A DNA stretch of 64,000 nucleotides from JAUVKT01 sp942491535 (GCA_942491535.1 CALOBV010000025.1:62001-126000); one strand, 5' to 3'. Shown: positions 50,054 through 60,265, counted from the stretch's first letter. Numbers and translations are program-made. The notes: generated by a model not told the origin, from the letters alone.

Positions 50054-52063
50054 TTACAGATTATCAATAATTTTAAGAAAATCCATCTCACTCATAATCC
50101 CTATGCCCAGTTCTTCTGCTTTTTTCAATTTGGATGGACCGATATTTTCGCCCCCCAGTATAAAAGAGGTGTTCTTCGATATCGATGTTACATTCTTGCC
50201 TCCGAACTCTTCAATCATGTTCCTGTATTGCTCCCTTGTGAATTTCTCAAAGCTTCCTGAAATTACTATCGATTTACCTTCCAGCTGATTTCCTTTTGAT
50301 GATTTAGATTTTCTGCTCTCCATATTCAACCCTGACTTTCTTAGCCTTTCTATTAACTCAAGATTTTGCTCATTAGAGAAATAATTGAAAATGCTGTTTG
50401 CAATGCTGTTGCCAACCTCATGTATTTCCAGCAAATCTTCTATACTTGCATTTTTAAGGCTGTCAATAGAGTTATAATGAGATGCAATAGTCCTGGCAAC
50501 AGTTTCTCCAACATATCGTATTCCAAGACCAAAAAGCAGTCTTTCGAATGGTTTGTCAAGCGACTTCTGAATACTTTCTATAATATTTGATGCGGATTTC
50601 TCACCTAATCCTTCAAGGACAGAAAGATCATTTTCCGATAGAGTGTAGAGGTCGGCGATATTATTAACAAGGTTTTTTTTGTAAAGCAGGTCGACAGTTT
50701 CTTCACCAAGTCCATCTATATCCATGGCTTTTCGGCTTATAAAGTGCTCTATCCTGCCTTTAATCTGCGGCGGACAACCCTCGTTGTTAGGACAATAATG
50801 ATTTGCTTCAGCCTCTTCTCTTACAAGTGGCGTTCCACATTCGGGACAGTTATCGATAAATTTTATCCTTTGAGATCCTTCTTCACGTCTTTCAATATTA
50901 ACTCCTACGATCTTGGGTATTATTTCTCCTCCCTTCTCCACGTAGAGGTAGTCGTTCGTATGCAGATCCAGTAGTTCCATCTGGTCGGCGTTGTGAAGCG
51001 ATGCTCTTTTAACTGTTGTTCCTGCCAGTTGAACAGGAAAAAGGTTGGCAACCGGTGTTATTGATCCGGTACGACCTACCTGGAAGGAAACAGAATTAAG
51101 CCTGGTTTCTGCCTGTTCGGCTTTAAACTTATAGGCAATAGCCCACCGGGGCGATTTAGCCGTAAATCCTAATTCCTGTTGTTGGGCAAGTGAATTGACC
51201 TTTATTACCACTCCGTCTATATCGTAGGGTAGATTATGTCTTTCGGTATCCCATTTCTTTGTGAAAGCCAATACATCATCTATATTCTTACATAGAGTAA
51301 TTTCCTGAGGAACCCTGAAGCCCCATGATCTTGCAATATGCATATTCTTAAAGTGGTTATCATAAGGCAGATTTTCTCCCAGGACATAGTAAATAAAACA
51401 CTCCAGGGGCCTTTCTGCAACAATTTTTGAATCGAGTAGCTTAAGTGTACCTGCTGCTGCATTTCTAGGATTTGCAAAAGGCTGTTCTCCCTTTTCGGTC
51501 TTTTTCCGGTTCATCAACTCAAAGCCTTTGTGTGGAAGAAATATTTCTCCTCTTATAACAACATCTGCAGGTATGTCGACAGAATTAATTAATGACGGAA
51601 TAGATTTTATAGTTCTGACATTATTTGTAACCACATCGCCGGTATTCCCATCTCCTCTGGTGACAGCCGATATCATCCTGCCATTTTTATAAATAATGCT
51701 TATCGATACACCGTCATATTTTAATTCACATACATATTCATAGTTTTCACCGAGCGTACGCTTAACCCTTGTGTCGAACTCTTTAAGCTCTTCTTCATTA
51801 TATGTATTACCAAGTGAAAGCATGGGGTAGGTGTGTGCCTGCTGAGTGAATTCCCTGCTAATATCACTTCCTACCTTTATTGAGGGCGAATCTTTATGTC
51901 TGAATTCAGGGTATTTATCTTCAAGTGTAATAAGCTCGTTAAGCAGGATATCATATTCAAAATCTGATATTTCAGCCTTATGCAATACATAGTAATTGTT
52001 GTTATGTTTTTCAAGTTCTGTCCGAAGAGTTTGAATCCTCTTTCCTGCTTCCTCCTTATTCAT
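50054..52063 (-). CDS. ligA: NAD-dependent DNA ligase
   Basis: The protein has 669 residues, the standard size. It joins nicked DNA with NAD+. The adenylated lysine is K115 in CELKYDGVS. The TRGDG motif, the OB-fold, the four-cysteine zinc finger (CPECGTP, HYCPNNEGC), the helix-hairpin-helix repeats (LEGLGEKSASNI, IRYVGETVA, EVGNSIANSI) and the C-terminal BRCT (SGSFEKFTREQYRNMIEEFG) appear in order. It begins within the stop codon of the CDF transporter gene (4-base overlap). Confidence 0.97.
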   Translation of the reverse strand: MNKEEAGKRIQTLRTELEKHNNNYYVLHKAEISDFEYDILLNELITLEDKYPEFRHKDSPSIKVGSDISREFTQQAHTYPMLSLGNTYNEEELKEFDTRVKRTLGENYEYVCELKYDGVSISIIYKNGRMISAVTRGDGNTGDVVTNNVRTIKSIPSLINSVDIPADVVIRGEIFLPHKGFELMNRKKTEKGEQPFANPRNAAAGTLKLLDSKIVAERPLECFIYYVLGENLPYDNHFKNMHIARSWGFRVPQEITLCKNIDDVLAFTKKWDTERHNLPYDIDGVVIKVNSLAQQQELGFTAKSPRWAIAYKFKAEQAETRLNSVSFQVGRTGSITPVANLFPVQLAGTTVKRASLHNADQMELLDLHTNDYLYVEKGGEIIPKIVGVNIERREEGSQRIKFIDNCPECGTPLVREEAEANHYCPNNEGCPPQIKGRIEHFISRKAMDIDGLGEETVDLLYKKNLVNNIADLYTLSENDLSVLEGLGEKSASNIIESIQKSLDKPFERLLFGLGIRYVGETVARTIASHYNSIDSLKNASIEDLLEIHEVGNSIANSIFNYFSNEQNLELIERLRKSGLNMESRKSKSSKGNQLEGKSIVISGSFEKFTREQYRNMIEEFGGKNVTSISKNTSFILGGENIGPSKLKKAEELGIGIMSEMDFLKIIDNL

Positions 52064-52941
52064 TTTATTCCTGCTTTCTTTGGTTCGATATGTATTGTGG
52101 CTTCAATTTCCAGTTCTTCCCTGATCTTCATCTCTATTTCGCTTACCAGTATATGTGCTTCATCTATATTCATGGACGGATCCAGTTTTAAATGAAAAGT
52201 GAGTTCTTTGTGGGTAACGTAGTCGTGAATATGAAAATGATGAGGCATACCTCCGGGTCCACATATCTTATCTGCTATTTCAGAAATTCTGTCTATTATA
52301 TCTTTATCCGGTATTTCTCCGAGCATCCGGCTTATAGTCTTAAGAGTAAGCCTGAGAGCTGTATAGCCGATTATGATGGCTACTATCATACCAAGAAGGC
52401 TGTCCATCCACCAGTATTTCTGTCCTATTAGAATACCTGCCAGGATAATTACAGAAGAGATCGCATCGCTGCGGTGATGCCATCCATCAGCCATAAGTGA
52501 ATCAGAATCTGACATCCTTCCGCAATAGAAAGCATACTGTGCCAGGATCTCTTTGCCTACGATAGATACTATTGTTACGACAATGGCAATAATACCGTAA
52601 CTCGCCTCCTGGTGATTGGTAAATTTCTCAATGGATTCCTTGATAAATGAGAATGCTACAATGAAGAGCATTATGGAGACCATGAATGTGGATATAAATT
52701 CGAAACGTCCATGACCAAAGGGGTGTTTATCATCGGCCGGTTTAACCGATAATTTAGCTCCTATTATAATAATAATCGAACTCAAAGAGTCGCTTGCAGT
52801 ATGCCAGGCATCAGCTATAAGTGCTACCGAACCAGATACTACTCCTGCCCAATATTTAATTATTGCAAGAAGGATATTGGTTACAATTGAGACCCATCCT
52901 TCCTGCCTTGCATATTTTAATTTTTTCCCCGCTGCATCCAT
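52060..52941 (-). CDS. Cation diffusion facilitator family metal transporter
   Basis: The protein has 293 residues with six membrane segments and a cytoplasmic C-terminal domain. It should export divalent cations (zinc, iron, cobalt or manganese) in exchange for protons. The metal sites of helices II and V read ADAWHTASD and ADGWHHRSDA, giving an aspartate-histidine set of the ZitB/zinc-like type. The histidine-containing HFHIHDY and ELTFHLKLD segments lie in the C-terminal domain. It overlaps ligA by 4 bases and lies 30 bases after the Memo-AMMECR1 gene, so all are likely co-transcribed. The metal cannot be stated with certainty. Confidence 0.9.
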   Translation of the reverse strand: MDAAGKKLKYARQEGWVSIVTNILLAIIKYWAGVVSGSVALIADAWHTASDSLSSIIIIIGAKLSVKPADDKHPFGHGRFEFISTFMVSIMLFIVAFSFIKESIEKFTNHQEASYGIIAIVVTIVSIVGKEILAQYAFYCGRMSDSDSLMADGWHHRSDAISSVIILAGILIGQKYWWMDSLLGMIVAIIIGYTALRLTLKTISRMLGEIPDKDIIDRISEIADKICGPGGMPHHFHIHDYVTHKELTFHLKLDPSMNIDEAHILVSEIEMKIREELEIEATIHIEPKKAGIK

Positions 52942-52971
52942 AAAATCCGCTTCTTTTAGTCTGTTTCCTGC

Positions 52972-54409
52972 TTATATATTTTCTTCAAAGACTATTGCCT
53001 CGTAAATATAAATATCGGCATCTTTCCAACCAAACCAGCCAAGTCCCGCTTTATTCTTTGCCAGGTTGCCCAGCAATTCATCCCTGTTCCAATTCTGTTC
53101 CTCTGCGACCTGGGGCAGAAAGGTTGCCGAGGTAATGCCTTTTTTTAAATAAACACCATGCCTGCCTGGTATAATCTCATCGATATCCTCTATTTTTTTC
53201 ATCTCGCTTAAGACTGAAATTTCAATTTTTATCTTATTCAATTCTTCCTTTCCAAGAGGATCAAACCTTGAATCATTAAAAGCAGCTGCAACCGACATTT
53301 GGCGGATAGTCTCGAAGAGTGGTTCACTCGCTGTAATCTTCCCGATACATCCCCTCAGTTTGTTATCCTTCCTCAGTGTTACAAAAGCACCGAAATTATT
53401 GCTTAGCATTCCTTCAAACTCAGCCTTATCAGGAGTAATAAACTTGCCACTTATAAGCCTGCTAGAAATATTTTCTCTGGCCAGTCTTAATAATTTCATC
53501 TTATCATCTTCACTCAGTACAAGGTCTTCTGCTTCCTTATCTACCAGGGCAATAGCATGATAACCAACAACACCATTTTTGCTGCCAGCTTTTGAATCAC
53601 CCGAATTTGCATAATCTATATGAATAAATTCAGACCTGCTATTTGTTTCAGCAAGGTATTTCAGAACCAGCCCGGATGTCCATCCGCACATAGGGGTAAG
53701 GGCTCCATAACTTTCATTCTTCTCGCACTTATTGATCCAATCAAGAAATTCGCCTGCAGAAGCATTCAGGATCTTATCGGCTGTAAGTGAATCCAGTTTT
53801 AGTGCATTGCTATACTCAGGATAATGACTGAAATCGCTTGAGAAGATGAAGATGTTCTCTGGAGTGAACCATGGCTCCAGGGCAGATGCTATCTCCCTGC
53901 ATTCTTCAGAATTACTTGTGCCGAGTAAAACCGGGACAATACTCAGCTTATCCTTAAGCAGGTATTGGAGGAAGGGAAGCTGTACTTCAATGCTATGCTC
54001 TTCGAGGTGAGCAGCAGGATAATTTGTGAAGTATTTACTACTGCCAATAAGATCTGAGCATATCTTCCTGTCGACCACCACTTCTCCAAGAGGGGTGATG
54101 AAGTTGCCTTGCGTATAAAGAGCTGCTCCATTAAATCGCTGGCGATGACTGCTGCCTATTATAAAAACCCTTTCATATTTTTTGCCAGTCAGCAACATAA
54201 GCATAGGCTGACCCGGCAACTGATCCGGAAAAAATATACCCTGCGTGTGGTACAATAATAGCTCTTACAGGACTGTTTTTCTTTGTGGCAGTCTTTCCCT
54301 CAATATAATTTTTAACTGCGCCTTCAAGAGTATCTGTGTCTGCCGGATAGAAACTTCCGGCTACTGCAGCCTGCCTGTGTATTACTACTGAATGACCAGA
54401 TGAAAGCAT
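52972..54409 (-). pseudogene. AmmeMemoRadiSam B/A fusion (Memo + AMMECR1), one-base frameshift
   Basis: Two adjacent minus-strand frames together make one protein. The first (start 54409) has the Memo N-terminus: RQAAVAGSFYPADTDTLEGAV and VPHAGYIFSGSVAGSAYAYV. It ends shortly after an A6 run (about 54177-54182). The second frame resumes with KYERVFIIGSSHRQRFNG, the following Memo strands, and then the AMMECR1 domain (LRGCIG, AAAFNDSRFDPL, VYLKKG, LPQVAEEQNW). Removing one A gives a continuous product of about 480 residues. The A and B components often occur fused and usually accompany a radical SAM partner, not found here. The function of the system is poorly known. The shift may be a sequencing error or a real mutation. 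Confidence 0.82.
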
Positions 54410-54504
54410 TGGGATATATCTTTTTTATGGTAATATAAAGATATCATACAGACAGTAAATATCCTTATGTAATACTAACTATTTTAAATGCTTGTTTGAA
54501 AAAC

Positions 54505-54960
54505 CTAGAGGAGTATTAGTTTCTCTTTTCTTATAGAGCCTGAGTCGTCTTTCCCATAGACTTTAACTCCTATACTAACACTTGCAATTTTTAAGACATC
54601 GGTAATAGGGGAGATTGTTTCTGCCAGATCTTCTTCCTCCATCTCATCGAAATCTTCCAGTAGAAAATAAAGATGGATTATAAGCAATTTTTTTTGGTCT
54701 TCAATCATTGAAAGCTCCTTGAACATTCTTGCAAACCATATTGAAGATGCTGTATTAAAATATACCAGGTCTAGATGCAGATTTGTCTCTTCCTGTGGGG
54801 TTTTAACATATTTCTTAATCCAGTCTATTACAGGAGCATATACCAGAGTGGCATTTTCAGGAACAGATTTTCCCGTAAAAACAAGATCACCAGTTTCTGA
54901 GTTCAACATTACGTCAGGGGTATTATGCCCCGCTTCAATTTGAAGATTTTCGATTTGCAT
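54505..54960 (-). CDS. SiaC-like (DUF1987) regulatory phosphoprotein
   Basis: The protein has 151 residues from ATG 54960; the alternative ATG at 54987 would coincide with the predicted transcription start. The DUF1987 pattern is visible: HNTPDVMLNSETGDLVFTGKSVPENATLVYAPVIDWIKKY, then LDLVYFNTASSIWFARMF. SiaC proteins bind diguanylate cyclases and are switched by a kinase/phosphatase pair acting at a Thr/Ser in the FNT-SS segment. No diguanylate cyclase, SiaA or SiaB gene is nearby, so it is an orphan. It has an excellent promoter of its own and lies 95 bases before the Memo-AMMECR1 gene. Confidence 0.82.
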   Translation of the reverse strand: MQIENLQIEAGHNTPDVMLNSETGDLVFTGKSVPENATLVYAPVIDWIKKYVKTPQEETNLHLDLVYFNTASSIWFARMFKELSMIEDQKKLLIIHLYFLLEDFDEMEEEDLAETISPITDVLKIASVSIGVKVYGKDDSGSIRKEKLILL

Positions 54961-54991
54961 TACTGTAATAAAATATTTAACCGACAACTAT

Positions 54992-55023
54992 CAAATATAT
55001 TTTATTTTGTTGCTCAGAACAAA
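54992..55023 (-). promoter_or_regulatory. Promoter of the SiaC-like gene
   Basis: On the minus strand TTTG (55023-55020), 20 bases, then TATATTTG (54999-54992): complete consensus. The start site expected near 54985 leaves a leader of about 25 bases to ATG 54960. Confidence 0.75.
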
Positions 55024-55139
55024 CTATTCGTCAAAAAGATATCATCATATATCAACGATGTTGGCTTGTTTAGCAAAATAATCATTAAAAAGATTTATTT
55101 GGGCTCCTTTTATGCTTCTGCAACTTAGCTAATTTATTT

Positions 55140-55147
55140 TATCTTTG
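55140..55147 (+). promoter_or_regulatory. Putative -7 element of argS
   Basis: TATCTTTG matches TAnnTTTG, 23 bases before the ATG at 55171. The -33 position (55117-55120) reads TCTG, an imperfect match. Confidence 0.6.
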
Positions 55148-55170
55148 CACCCTGAAGAAATATACAGCGG

Positions 55171-56946
55171 ATGGAGAAATTATTGGTAAATTATTGTATC
55201 GATGCAGTCAATTCCCTCTATGGAAAAAAGATAGATGCTGCTATGGTGCAGATCCAGGAAACTAAAAAGGAGTTCGAGGGAGAATATACCCTTGTTGTAT
55301 TCCCTCTCCTAAAAGTTTCCGGAAAGTCTCCCGTGCAGACCTCAGAAGAAATTGGCCGCTACCTGGTAGATAATTTATCGGATATAGAATCTTTCAATGT
55401 TGTTAAAGGTTTTCTGAACTTATCATTGTCATCACAATCATACCTGAGGCAACTTAACAGGGTCTCAATAATTGAAAATTTTGGATTTTCAGATCCCTGC
55501 GACGAGCCCGAAAAAATACTTATTGAATACTCTTCGCCGAACACAAATAAGCCACTTCACCTTGGTCATATCAGGAATAACCTTCTTGGTTATTCACTGT
55601 CCAGAATACTGAAGGCTAATGGAAAAGAAGTTTATAAAACGAACATTGTCAACGACAGAGGTATTCATATTTGCAAGTCTATGCTGGCCTGGAAACTTTA
55701 TGGTGATGGTGAGACACCAGAATCAACCGGAGAGAAGGGCGATCATCTTGTTGGTAAATACTATGTGAGGTTCGACCGTGAGTATAAAAAGCAGCAGGAA
55801 GAGCTTATTAGGGGAGGAATGACAGCAGATGAAGCTGCAATTAAGGCCGACCTGATTGTTTCAGCAAGAGAGATGCTCAGGATGTGGGAATCGGGCGATC
55901 ACGAGACTGTTGATCTCTGGAAAAAAATGAACTCCTGGGTTTATAAGGGATTCGACCAGACTTACTCTGATCTGGGAGTAGACTTCGATAAGATATACTA
56001 TGAGTCTGATACCTTCAAACATGGAAAGGAGATTATTTCTGATGCACTGACTAATAACAAGCTGATTGCCAGGGAAGACGGGTCGGTGTGGGCAGATCTC
56101 AGTGACGACGGTTTGGATGAGAAATTGCTATTGAGGTCAGATGGTACGGCCGTTTATATGACCCAGGATCTTGGAACAGCAGTAGAAAGATATAACGATT
56201 ATAAATTCGACAGGCAACTCTATGTAGTTGGCAATGAACAGAACTACCATTTCCAGGTACTTACCTTAATACTTAAGAAGCTGGGATACTCCTGGGCAGA
56301 AGGTATTTTTCATTATTCCTACGGGATGGTTGAGCTCCCTGAAGGTAAGATGAAGTCAAGGGAAGGAACAATAGTTGATGCTGATGACCTTATTGCAGAG
56401 ATGATAAGAACTGCAGGTGATACCTCAGACGAGCTTGGCAAACTGGATGATTATGCCGAGGAAGAAAGGCATGAAATATACAGGAAGGTTGGACTTGGAG
56501 CGCTTAAGTATTTTATCTTAAAGGTTGATCCAAAGAAGAATATGATGTTTAATCCAGCCGAATCAATCGATTTTAATGGTAATACCGGACCATTTATACA
56601 ATATACATATGCACGCATTAACTCTATAATGAGAAAGTCTGATTCTATACCCGAGGCTGCAACAATGGAAGTTTTAATTAATAAAAAGGAAAAGGGTATT
56701 GTGATTGCATTATCAAAATTCCCGGCTATTGTAAGTGAAGCGGGAGAAAATCTCAGTCCGGCCCTGATAGCAAATTACTGCTATGAATTGTCAAGAGATT
56801 TTAACCAGTTTTACCACGACTATTCCATCCTGAATGAATCAGATAAAAAGGTAAGGGATTTAAGAATACTGATAACAGCGCTTACCGGTAAAATACTTGA
56901 GAAGGGAATGTGGCTGCTGGGCATTGAGATGCCTGAGAGGATGTAA
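55171..56946 (+). CDS. argS: Arginyl-tRNA synthetase
   Basis: The protein has 591 residues, a class I synthetase. The N-terminal tRNA-binding extension precedes the HIGH motif in PLHLGHIRNN, and the KMSKS counterpart is GKMKSREGT. The DALR-like anticodon-binding domain ends the protein (ALIANYCYELSRDFNQFYHDY). It charges tRNA-Arg in the cytoplasm. It has its own promoter and is followed after 35 bases by ffh, then folD, on the same strand. Confidence 0.97.
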   Translation: MEKLLVNYCIDAVNSLYGKKIDAAMVQIQETKKEFEGEYTLVVFPLLKVSGKSPVQTSEEIGRYLVDNLSDIESFNVVKGFLNLSLSSQSYLRQLNRVSIIENFGFSDPCDEPEKILIEYSSPNTNKPLHLGHIRNNLLGYSLSRILKANGKEVYKTNIVNDRGIHICKSMLAWKLYGDGETPESTGEKGDHLVGKYYVRFDREYKKQQEELIRGGMTADEAAIKADLIVSAREMLRMWESGDHETVDLWKKMNSWVYKGFDQTYSDLGVDFDKIYYESDTFKHGKEIISDALTNNKLIAREDGSVWADLSDDGLDEKLLLRSDGTAVYMTQDLGTAVERYNDYKFDRQLYVVGNEQNYHFQVLTLILKKLGYSWAEGIFHYSYGMVELPEGKMKSREGTIVDADDLIAEMIRTAGDTSDELGKLDDYAEEERHEIYRKVGLGALKYFILKVDPKKNMMFNPAESIDFNGNTGPFIQYTYARINSIMRKSDSIPEAATMEVLINKKEKGIVIALSKFPAIVSEAGENLSPALIANYCYELSRDFNQFYHDYSILNESDKKVRDLRILITALTGKILEKGMWLLGIEMPERM

Positions 56947-56981
56947 TTCAAATAATTGAGAATTGAATAACGAAGAAGATT

Positions 56982-58307
56982 ATGTTTGATAATTTAAGCG
57001 AGAGACTCGAAAGATCATTTAAGATTCTGAAAGGTCAGGGTAGTATAACTGAGATTAATATCGCAGAATCATTGAAAGATGTCAGGAGGGCCCTGCTCGA
57101 TGCTGACGTAAACTATAAGATAGCCAAGCAATTTACCGATTCTGTAAAACAGAAGGCCATTGGCCAGAATGTACTGAACTCCGTTAAACCATCGGAGATG
57201 ATGGTTAAGATTGTACATGATGAGCTTGCAGAGCTGATGGGAGGTGAGAACCAGGGCATTAACCTTAAGGGGAGTCCCTGTGTAATACTTATTTCCGGTT
57301 TACAGGGTTCTGGTAAAACAACCTTTTGTGGTAAGCTGGCAAATTTTCTGAAAAGCAAAAATGGTAAGAACCCTATGCTTGTTGCATGCGATGTTTATCG
57401 GCCGGCAGCCATAGAACAACTTAAAATAATAGGTGAACAAATAAATGTCCCGGTATATACAGAAGAAGGCAATCTCGATCCTGTCAAGATTGCAAAGAGG
57501 GCAATTAAGGATGCAAAAAATACCGGACGCGACACGGTTATTATTGATACAGCCGGCCGACTGGCAATTGACGAAGAGATGATGAACGAGATCGCCTCTG
57601 TAAAAGAAGCTGTAAGTCCGCAGGAGACTTTATTCGTGGTCGACGCTATGACCGGTCAGGATGCCGTAAATACGGCTTATGAATTTAATGAAAGGCTTGA
57701 TTTTGACGGTGTTGTGCTCACAAAGATGGATGGTGATACCAGGGGTGGTGCAGCGCTCTCGATAAAGGGTGTGGTAAATAAACCAATTAAGTTTATTGGA
57801 TCGGGTGAAAAAATGGATGCTATTGAACTTTTTTACCCGGAGAGAATGGCAGACAGGATACTGGGAATGGGTGATATTGTATCGCTGGTTGAGAAGGCCC
57901 AGGAGCAGTATGATGAAGCAGAGGCGGCTAAATTACAGAAACGGATTGCCAGGAACCAGTTCGATTTTAACGATTTTATATCCCAGATTAAGCAGATAAA
58001 GAAGATGGGTAATGTGAAAGATCTGATGGGGATGATTCCCGGAGTTGGGAAAGCTGTAAAAAACCTTGATATTGATGATGATGCTTTTAAAGGCATTGAA
58101 GCGATAATACATAGCATGACCCCCGAAGAGAGAGCTAATCCCTCGGTTATGAATGGGAGCAGAAGAAAGAGAATTGCAAGCGGAAGTGGAACATCCATAC
58201 AGGACGTAAACCGGCTTCTAAAGCAATTTGATGAGACCAAGAGAATGATGAAGATGATGACCAAGAGGGGGGGCGGTAATCTTGCAAATATGATGAAACC
58301 AAACTAA
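56982..58307 (+). CDS. ffh: Signal recognition particle protein Ffh
   Basis: The protein has 441 residues. The N domain, the G domain (GLQGSGKTTFCGKLA; DTAGRLAIDEEM; TKMDGDTRGGAALS; GSGEKMD) and the methionine-rich M domain (MMKMMTKRGGG) are all present, with the RNA-binding SRRKRIASGSGT segment. It binds signal sequences with 4.5S RNA and delivers ribosomes to FtsY and SecYEG. It lies between argS (35 bases) and folD (7 bases). secA is about 8.5 kb away in this window. Confidence 0.97.
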   Translation: MFDNLSERLERSFKILKGQGSITEINIAESLKDVRRALLDADVNYKIAKQFTDSVKQKAIGQNVLNSVKPSEMMVKIVHDELAELMGGENQGINLKGSPCVILISGLQGSGKTTFCGKLANFLKSKNGKNPMLVACDVYRPAAIEQLKIIGEQINVPVYTEEGNLDPVKIAKRAIKDAKNTGRDTVIIDTAGRLAIDEEMMNEIASVKEAVSPQETLFVVDAMTGQDAVNTAYEFNERLDFDGVVLTKMDGDTRGGAALSIKGVVNKPIKFIGSGEKMDAIELFYPERMADRILGMGDIVSLVEKAQEQYDEAEAAKLQKRIARNQFDFNDFISQIKQIKKMGNVKDLMGMIPGVGKAVKNLDIDDDAFKGIEAIIHSMTPEERANPSVMNGSRRKRIASGSGTSIQDVNRLLKQFDETKRMMKMMTKRGGGNLANMMKPN

Positions 58308-58314
58308 AATTGAT

Positions 58315-59184
58315 ATGTACAAAATTATTGATGGAAAACAGATTTCTTCTGACATCAAGCTGGAGATAGCAGAAGAAGTAAAAAAGATTAAAGAGAATGG
58401 TGGTAAAATACCTCACCTAGCAGCAGTACTGGTTGGTAACGATGGAGGCAGTGAAACATATGTTGCCCATAAAGTAAAAGCTTGTGAACAGGTTGGGTTT
58501 AATTCCACCCTTGTTAGATTCGATTCTGATGTGTCAGAAGATGTTCTGCTTGCAAAGGTTGATGATCTTAACAATGACCCGGATATTGATGGTTTTATTG
58601 TACAGCTTCCTCTTCCTGATCATATATCTGAGAATAAGGTTATCGAAGCTATTGATCCAACAAAAGATGTGGATGGCTTTCATCCTGTTAATGTTGGTAA
58701 AATGGTTGTTGGTTTGCCATCCTTCGTATCTGCTACCCCATTTGGCATAATGGAGCTGCTAAAGAGATATGATATTGAAACCTCTGGTAAAAAATGTGTT
58801 GTTATTGGCAGAAGTAATATTGTAGGACGACCAGTTAGTATCCTGATGTCGAAGAAGGGTGTTGATGCCACAGTAACAGTAGTTCACAGTCGCACAAAAG
58901 ACCTTCCAAAGGTTGTTTCGGAAGCCGATATTATTATTGCTGCAATGGGAATTCCAGGATTCGTAACTGCAGATATGGTTAAGGATGGAGCAGTTGTAAT
59001 TGATGTTGGTACTACCAGAGTTAAATCAGACCTTACCAAATCTGGCTGGAAATTAAGAGGGGATGTTGATTTTGACAATGTTGCTCCTAAGTGTTCATTT
59101 ATAACCCCGGTGCCGGGAGGAGTTGGTCCCATGACAATAGTATCACTCCTGCAAAACACGCTTCTTGCAGGTAAGATGAGATAA
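58315..59184 (+). CDS. folD: Bifunctional methylene-THF dehydrogenase/cyclohydrolase FolD
   Basis: The protein has 289 residues. FolD interconverts 5,10-methylene- and 10-formyl-tetrahydrofolate with NADP. Visible motifs are KVKACEQVGF (with catalytic-type lysines), DGFIVQLPLPDH, DVDGFHPVNVGKM, the Rossmann signature VVIGRSNIVGRPVSILM and the C-terminal FITPVPGGVGPMT. It follows ffh by 7 bases and converges on the PD40 lipoprotein gene with a 9-base gap. All features are normal for the family. Confidence 0.97.
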   Translation: MYKIIDGKQISSDIKLEIAEEVKKIKENGGKIPHLAAVLVGNDGGSETYVAHKVKACEQVGFNSTLVRFDSDVSEDVLLAKVDDLNNDPDIDGFIVQLPLPDHISENKVIEAIDPTKDVDGFHPVNVGKMVVGLPSFVSATPFGIMELLKRYDIETSGKKCVVIGRSNIVGRPVSILMSKKGVDATVTVVHSRTKDLPKVVSEADIIIAAMGIPGFVTADMVKDGAVVIDVGTTRVKSDLTKSGWKLRGDVDFDNVAPKCSFITPVPGGVGPMTIVSLLQNTLLAGKMR

Positions 59185-59193
59185 AAAAATGTT

Positions 59194-60207
59194 CTAAAGA
59201 TCTATACCTGAGAAGTAAAGGTCGTAACCTCCCTTTCCTCCGGGTCTGTCTGATGAGAACAATACAAACTTGTTGGTATACAGACTTGAAAACCCGATAA
59301 GGGGCCTGTATTCATTATACTCTGTATTAATACGTGGTCCCATATTTATCGGGCTACTCCATTTATCGTTAATCATCATAGAGTAATATAGGTCGTATCC
59401 ACCCATGCCGCCCGGGCGATTCGATGTAAATATCAGAATATCATCCACTACATAGGGACACTTATCGTCAAAGTCACTGTTTATACTGTCTGTAACTGCA
59501 ATAGTGCCAGGAGAGCCTTCAAGCCATACTGATAGGTCACTTCCCTGGGCAATAGCTGTTTCAAAGATATCGAATTCGCCATTTCTGTCAGATGTGAAAT
59601 ATGCCTTTTCAATATCCCAGTCTATAGTAATATAAGCATCATCAGACGAGGAATTTATTACAGATATCTCACCCTTATAATTCTCAAATGATCCTGCCAG
59701 TCCTCCTGATGGGAAATATTTAACAAACTTAAGGTCCTGGTTGTCGCTCTCATAGTCTGAAGAATAAAAGAAGTACTCATAACCATCCGATCCGTTAAAG
59801 AATCTCATCGGACCAAACTCGTCTCCCGTATCAGTATTTACAAGTCCCTGCAGATATGAATAAAATGTCGATACAAGCATTGTTGTTGATATAGTGAAGT
59901 AACCATCTACCTGGTTGAAAGTGAATGCCAGATAACCTGTAAGAATATCAAATTTACCTCCGTTTGTTTCCCTGTTTGAGGAAAACATAATCGGCATATC
60001 AAGATATATCTCCGGTAAGGCCATATTATAGTCATCATAGGCACTGTTCATACCCTCAAGATTATATACTGAATCAGGAAAGGTTCCGTATTCATAATTT
60101 ATTTTAATATCATCTCCACCACAACTGCTGCTCTTTGTAATAATAAAGATTGAAATAAGAACCAGGTAAAAAGTTATGCTTCGACCTGAGAATATATTTA
60201 TTTTCAT
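59194..60207 (-). CDS. PD40/WD40-like beta-propeller lipoprotein
   Basis: The protein has 337 residues. A signal peptide with a cysteine at about residue 29 (KSSSC) looks like a lipoprotein signal, though the lipobox is weak. The C-terminal part has two PD40-type repeats, FTSNRPGGMGGYDLYYS and FSSDRPGGKGGYDLYFS, and earlier ones such as AYFTSDRNGEFDIF, the TolB-like propeller pattern found next to OmpA domains in this phylum. No OmpA domain is present here. It is probably anchored in the envelope and its function is unknown. An unusual terminator-like hairpin lies 58 bases upstream of its start. Confidence 0.75.
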   Translation of the reverse strand: MKINIFSGRSITFYLVLISIFIITKSSSCGGDDIKINYEYGTFPDSVYNLEGMNSAYDDYNMALPEIYLDMPIMFSSNRETNGGKFDILTGYLAFTFNQVDGYFTISTTMLVSTFYSYLQGLVNTDTGDEFGPMRFFNGSDGYEYFFYSSDYESDNQDLKFVKYFPSGGLAGSFENYKGEISVINSSSDDAYITIDWDIEKAYFTSDRNGEFDIFETAIAQGSDLSVWLEGSPGTIAVTDSINSDFDDKCPYVVDDILIFTSNRPGGMGGYDLYYSMMINDKWSSPINMGPRINTEYNEYRPLIGFSSLYTNKFVLFSSDRPGGKGGYDLYFSGIDL

Positions 60208-60265
60208 GTTTATTAACTATTAGTTTGTAACCACTAAAACGTAAAGTTAGATAAAATGTTACTCC

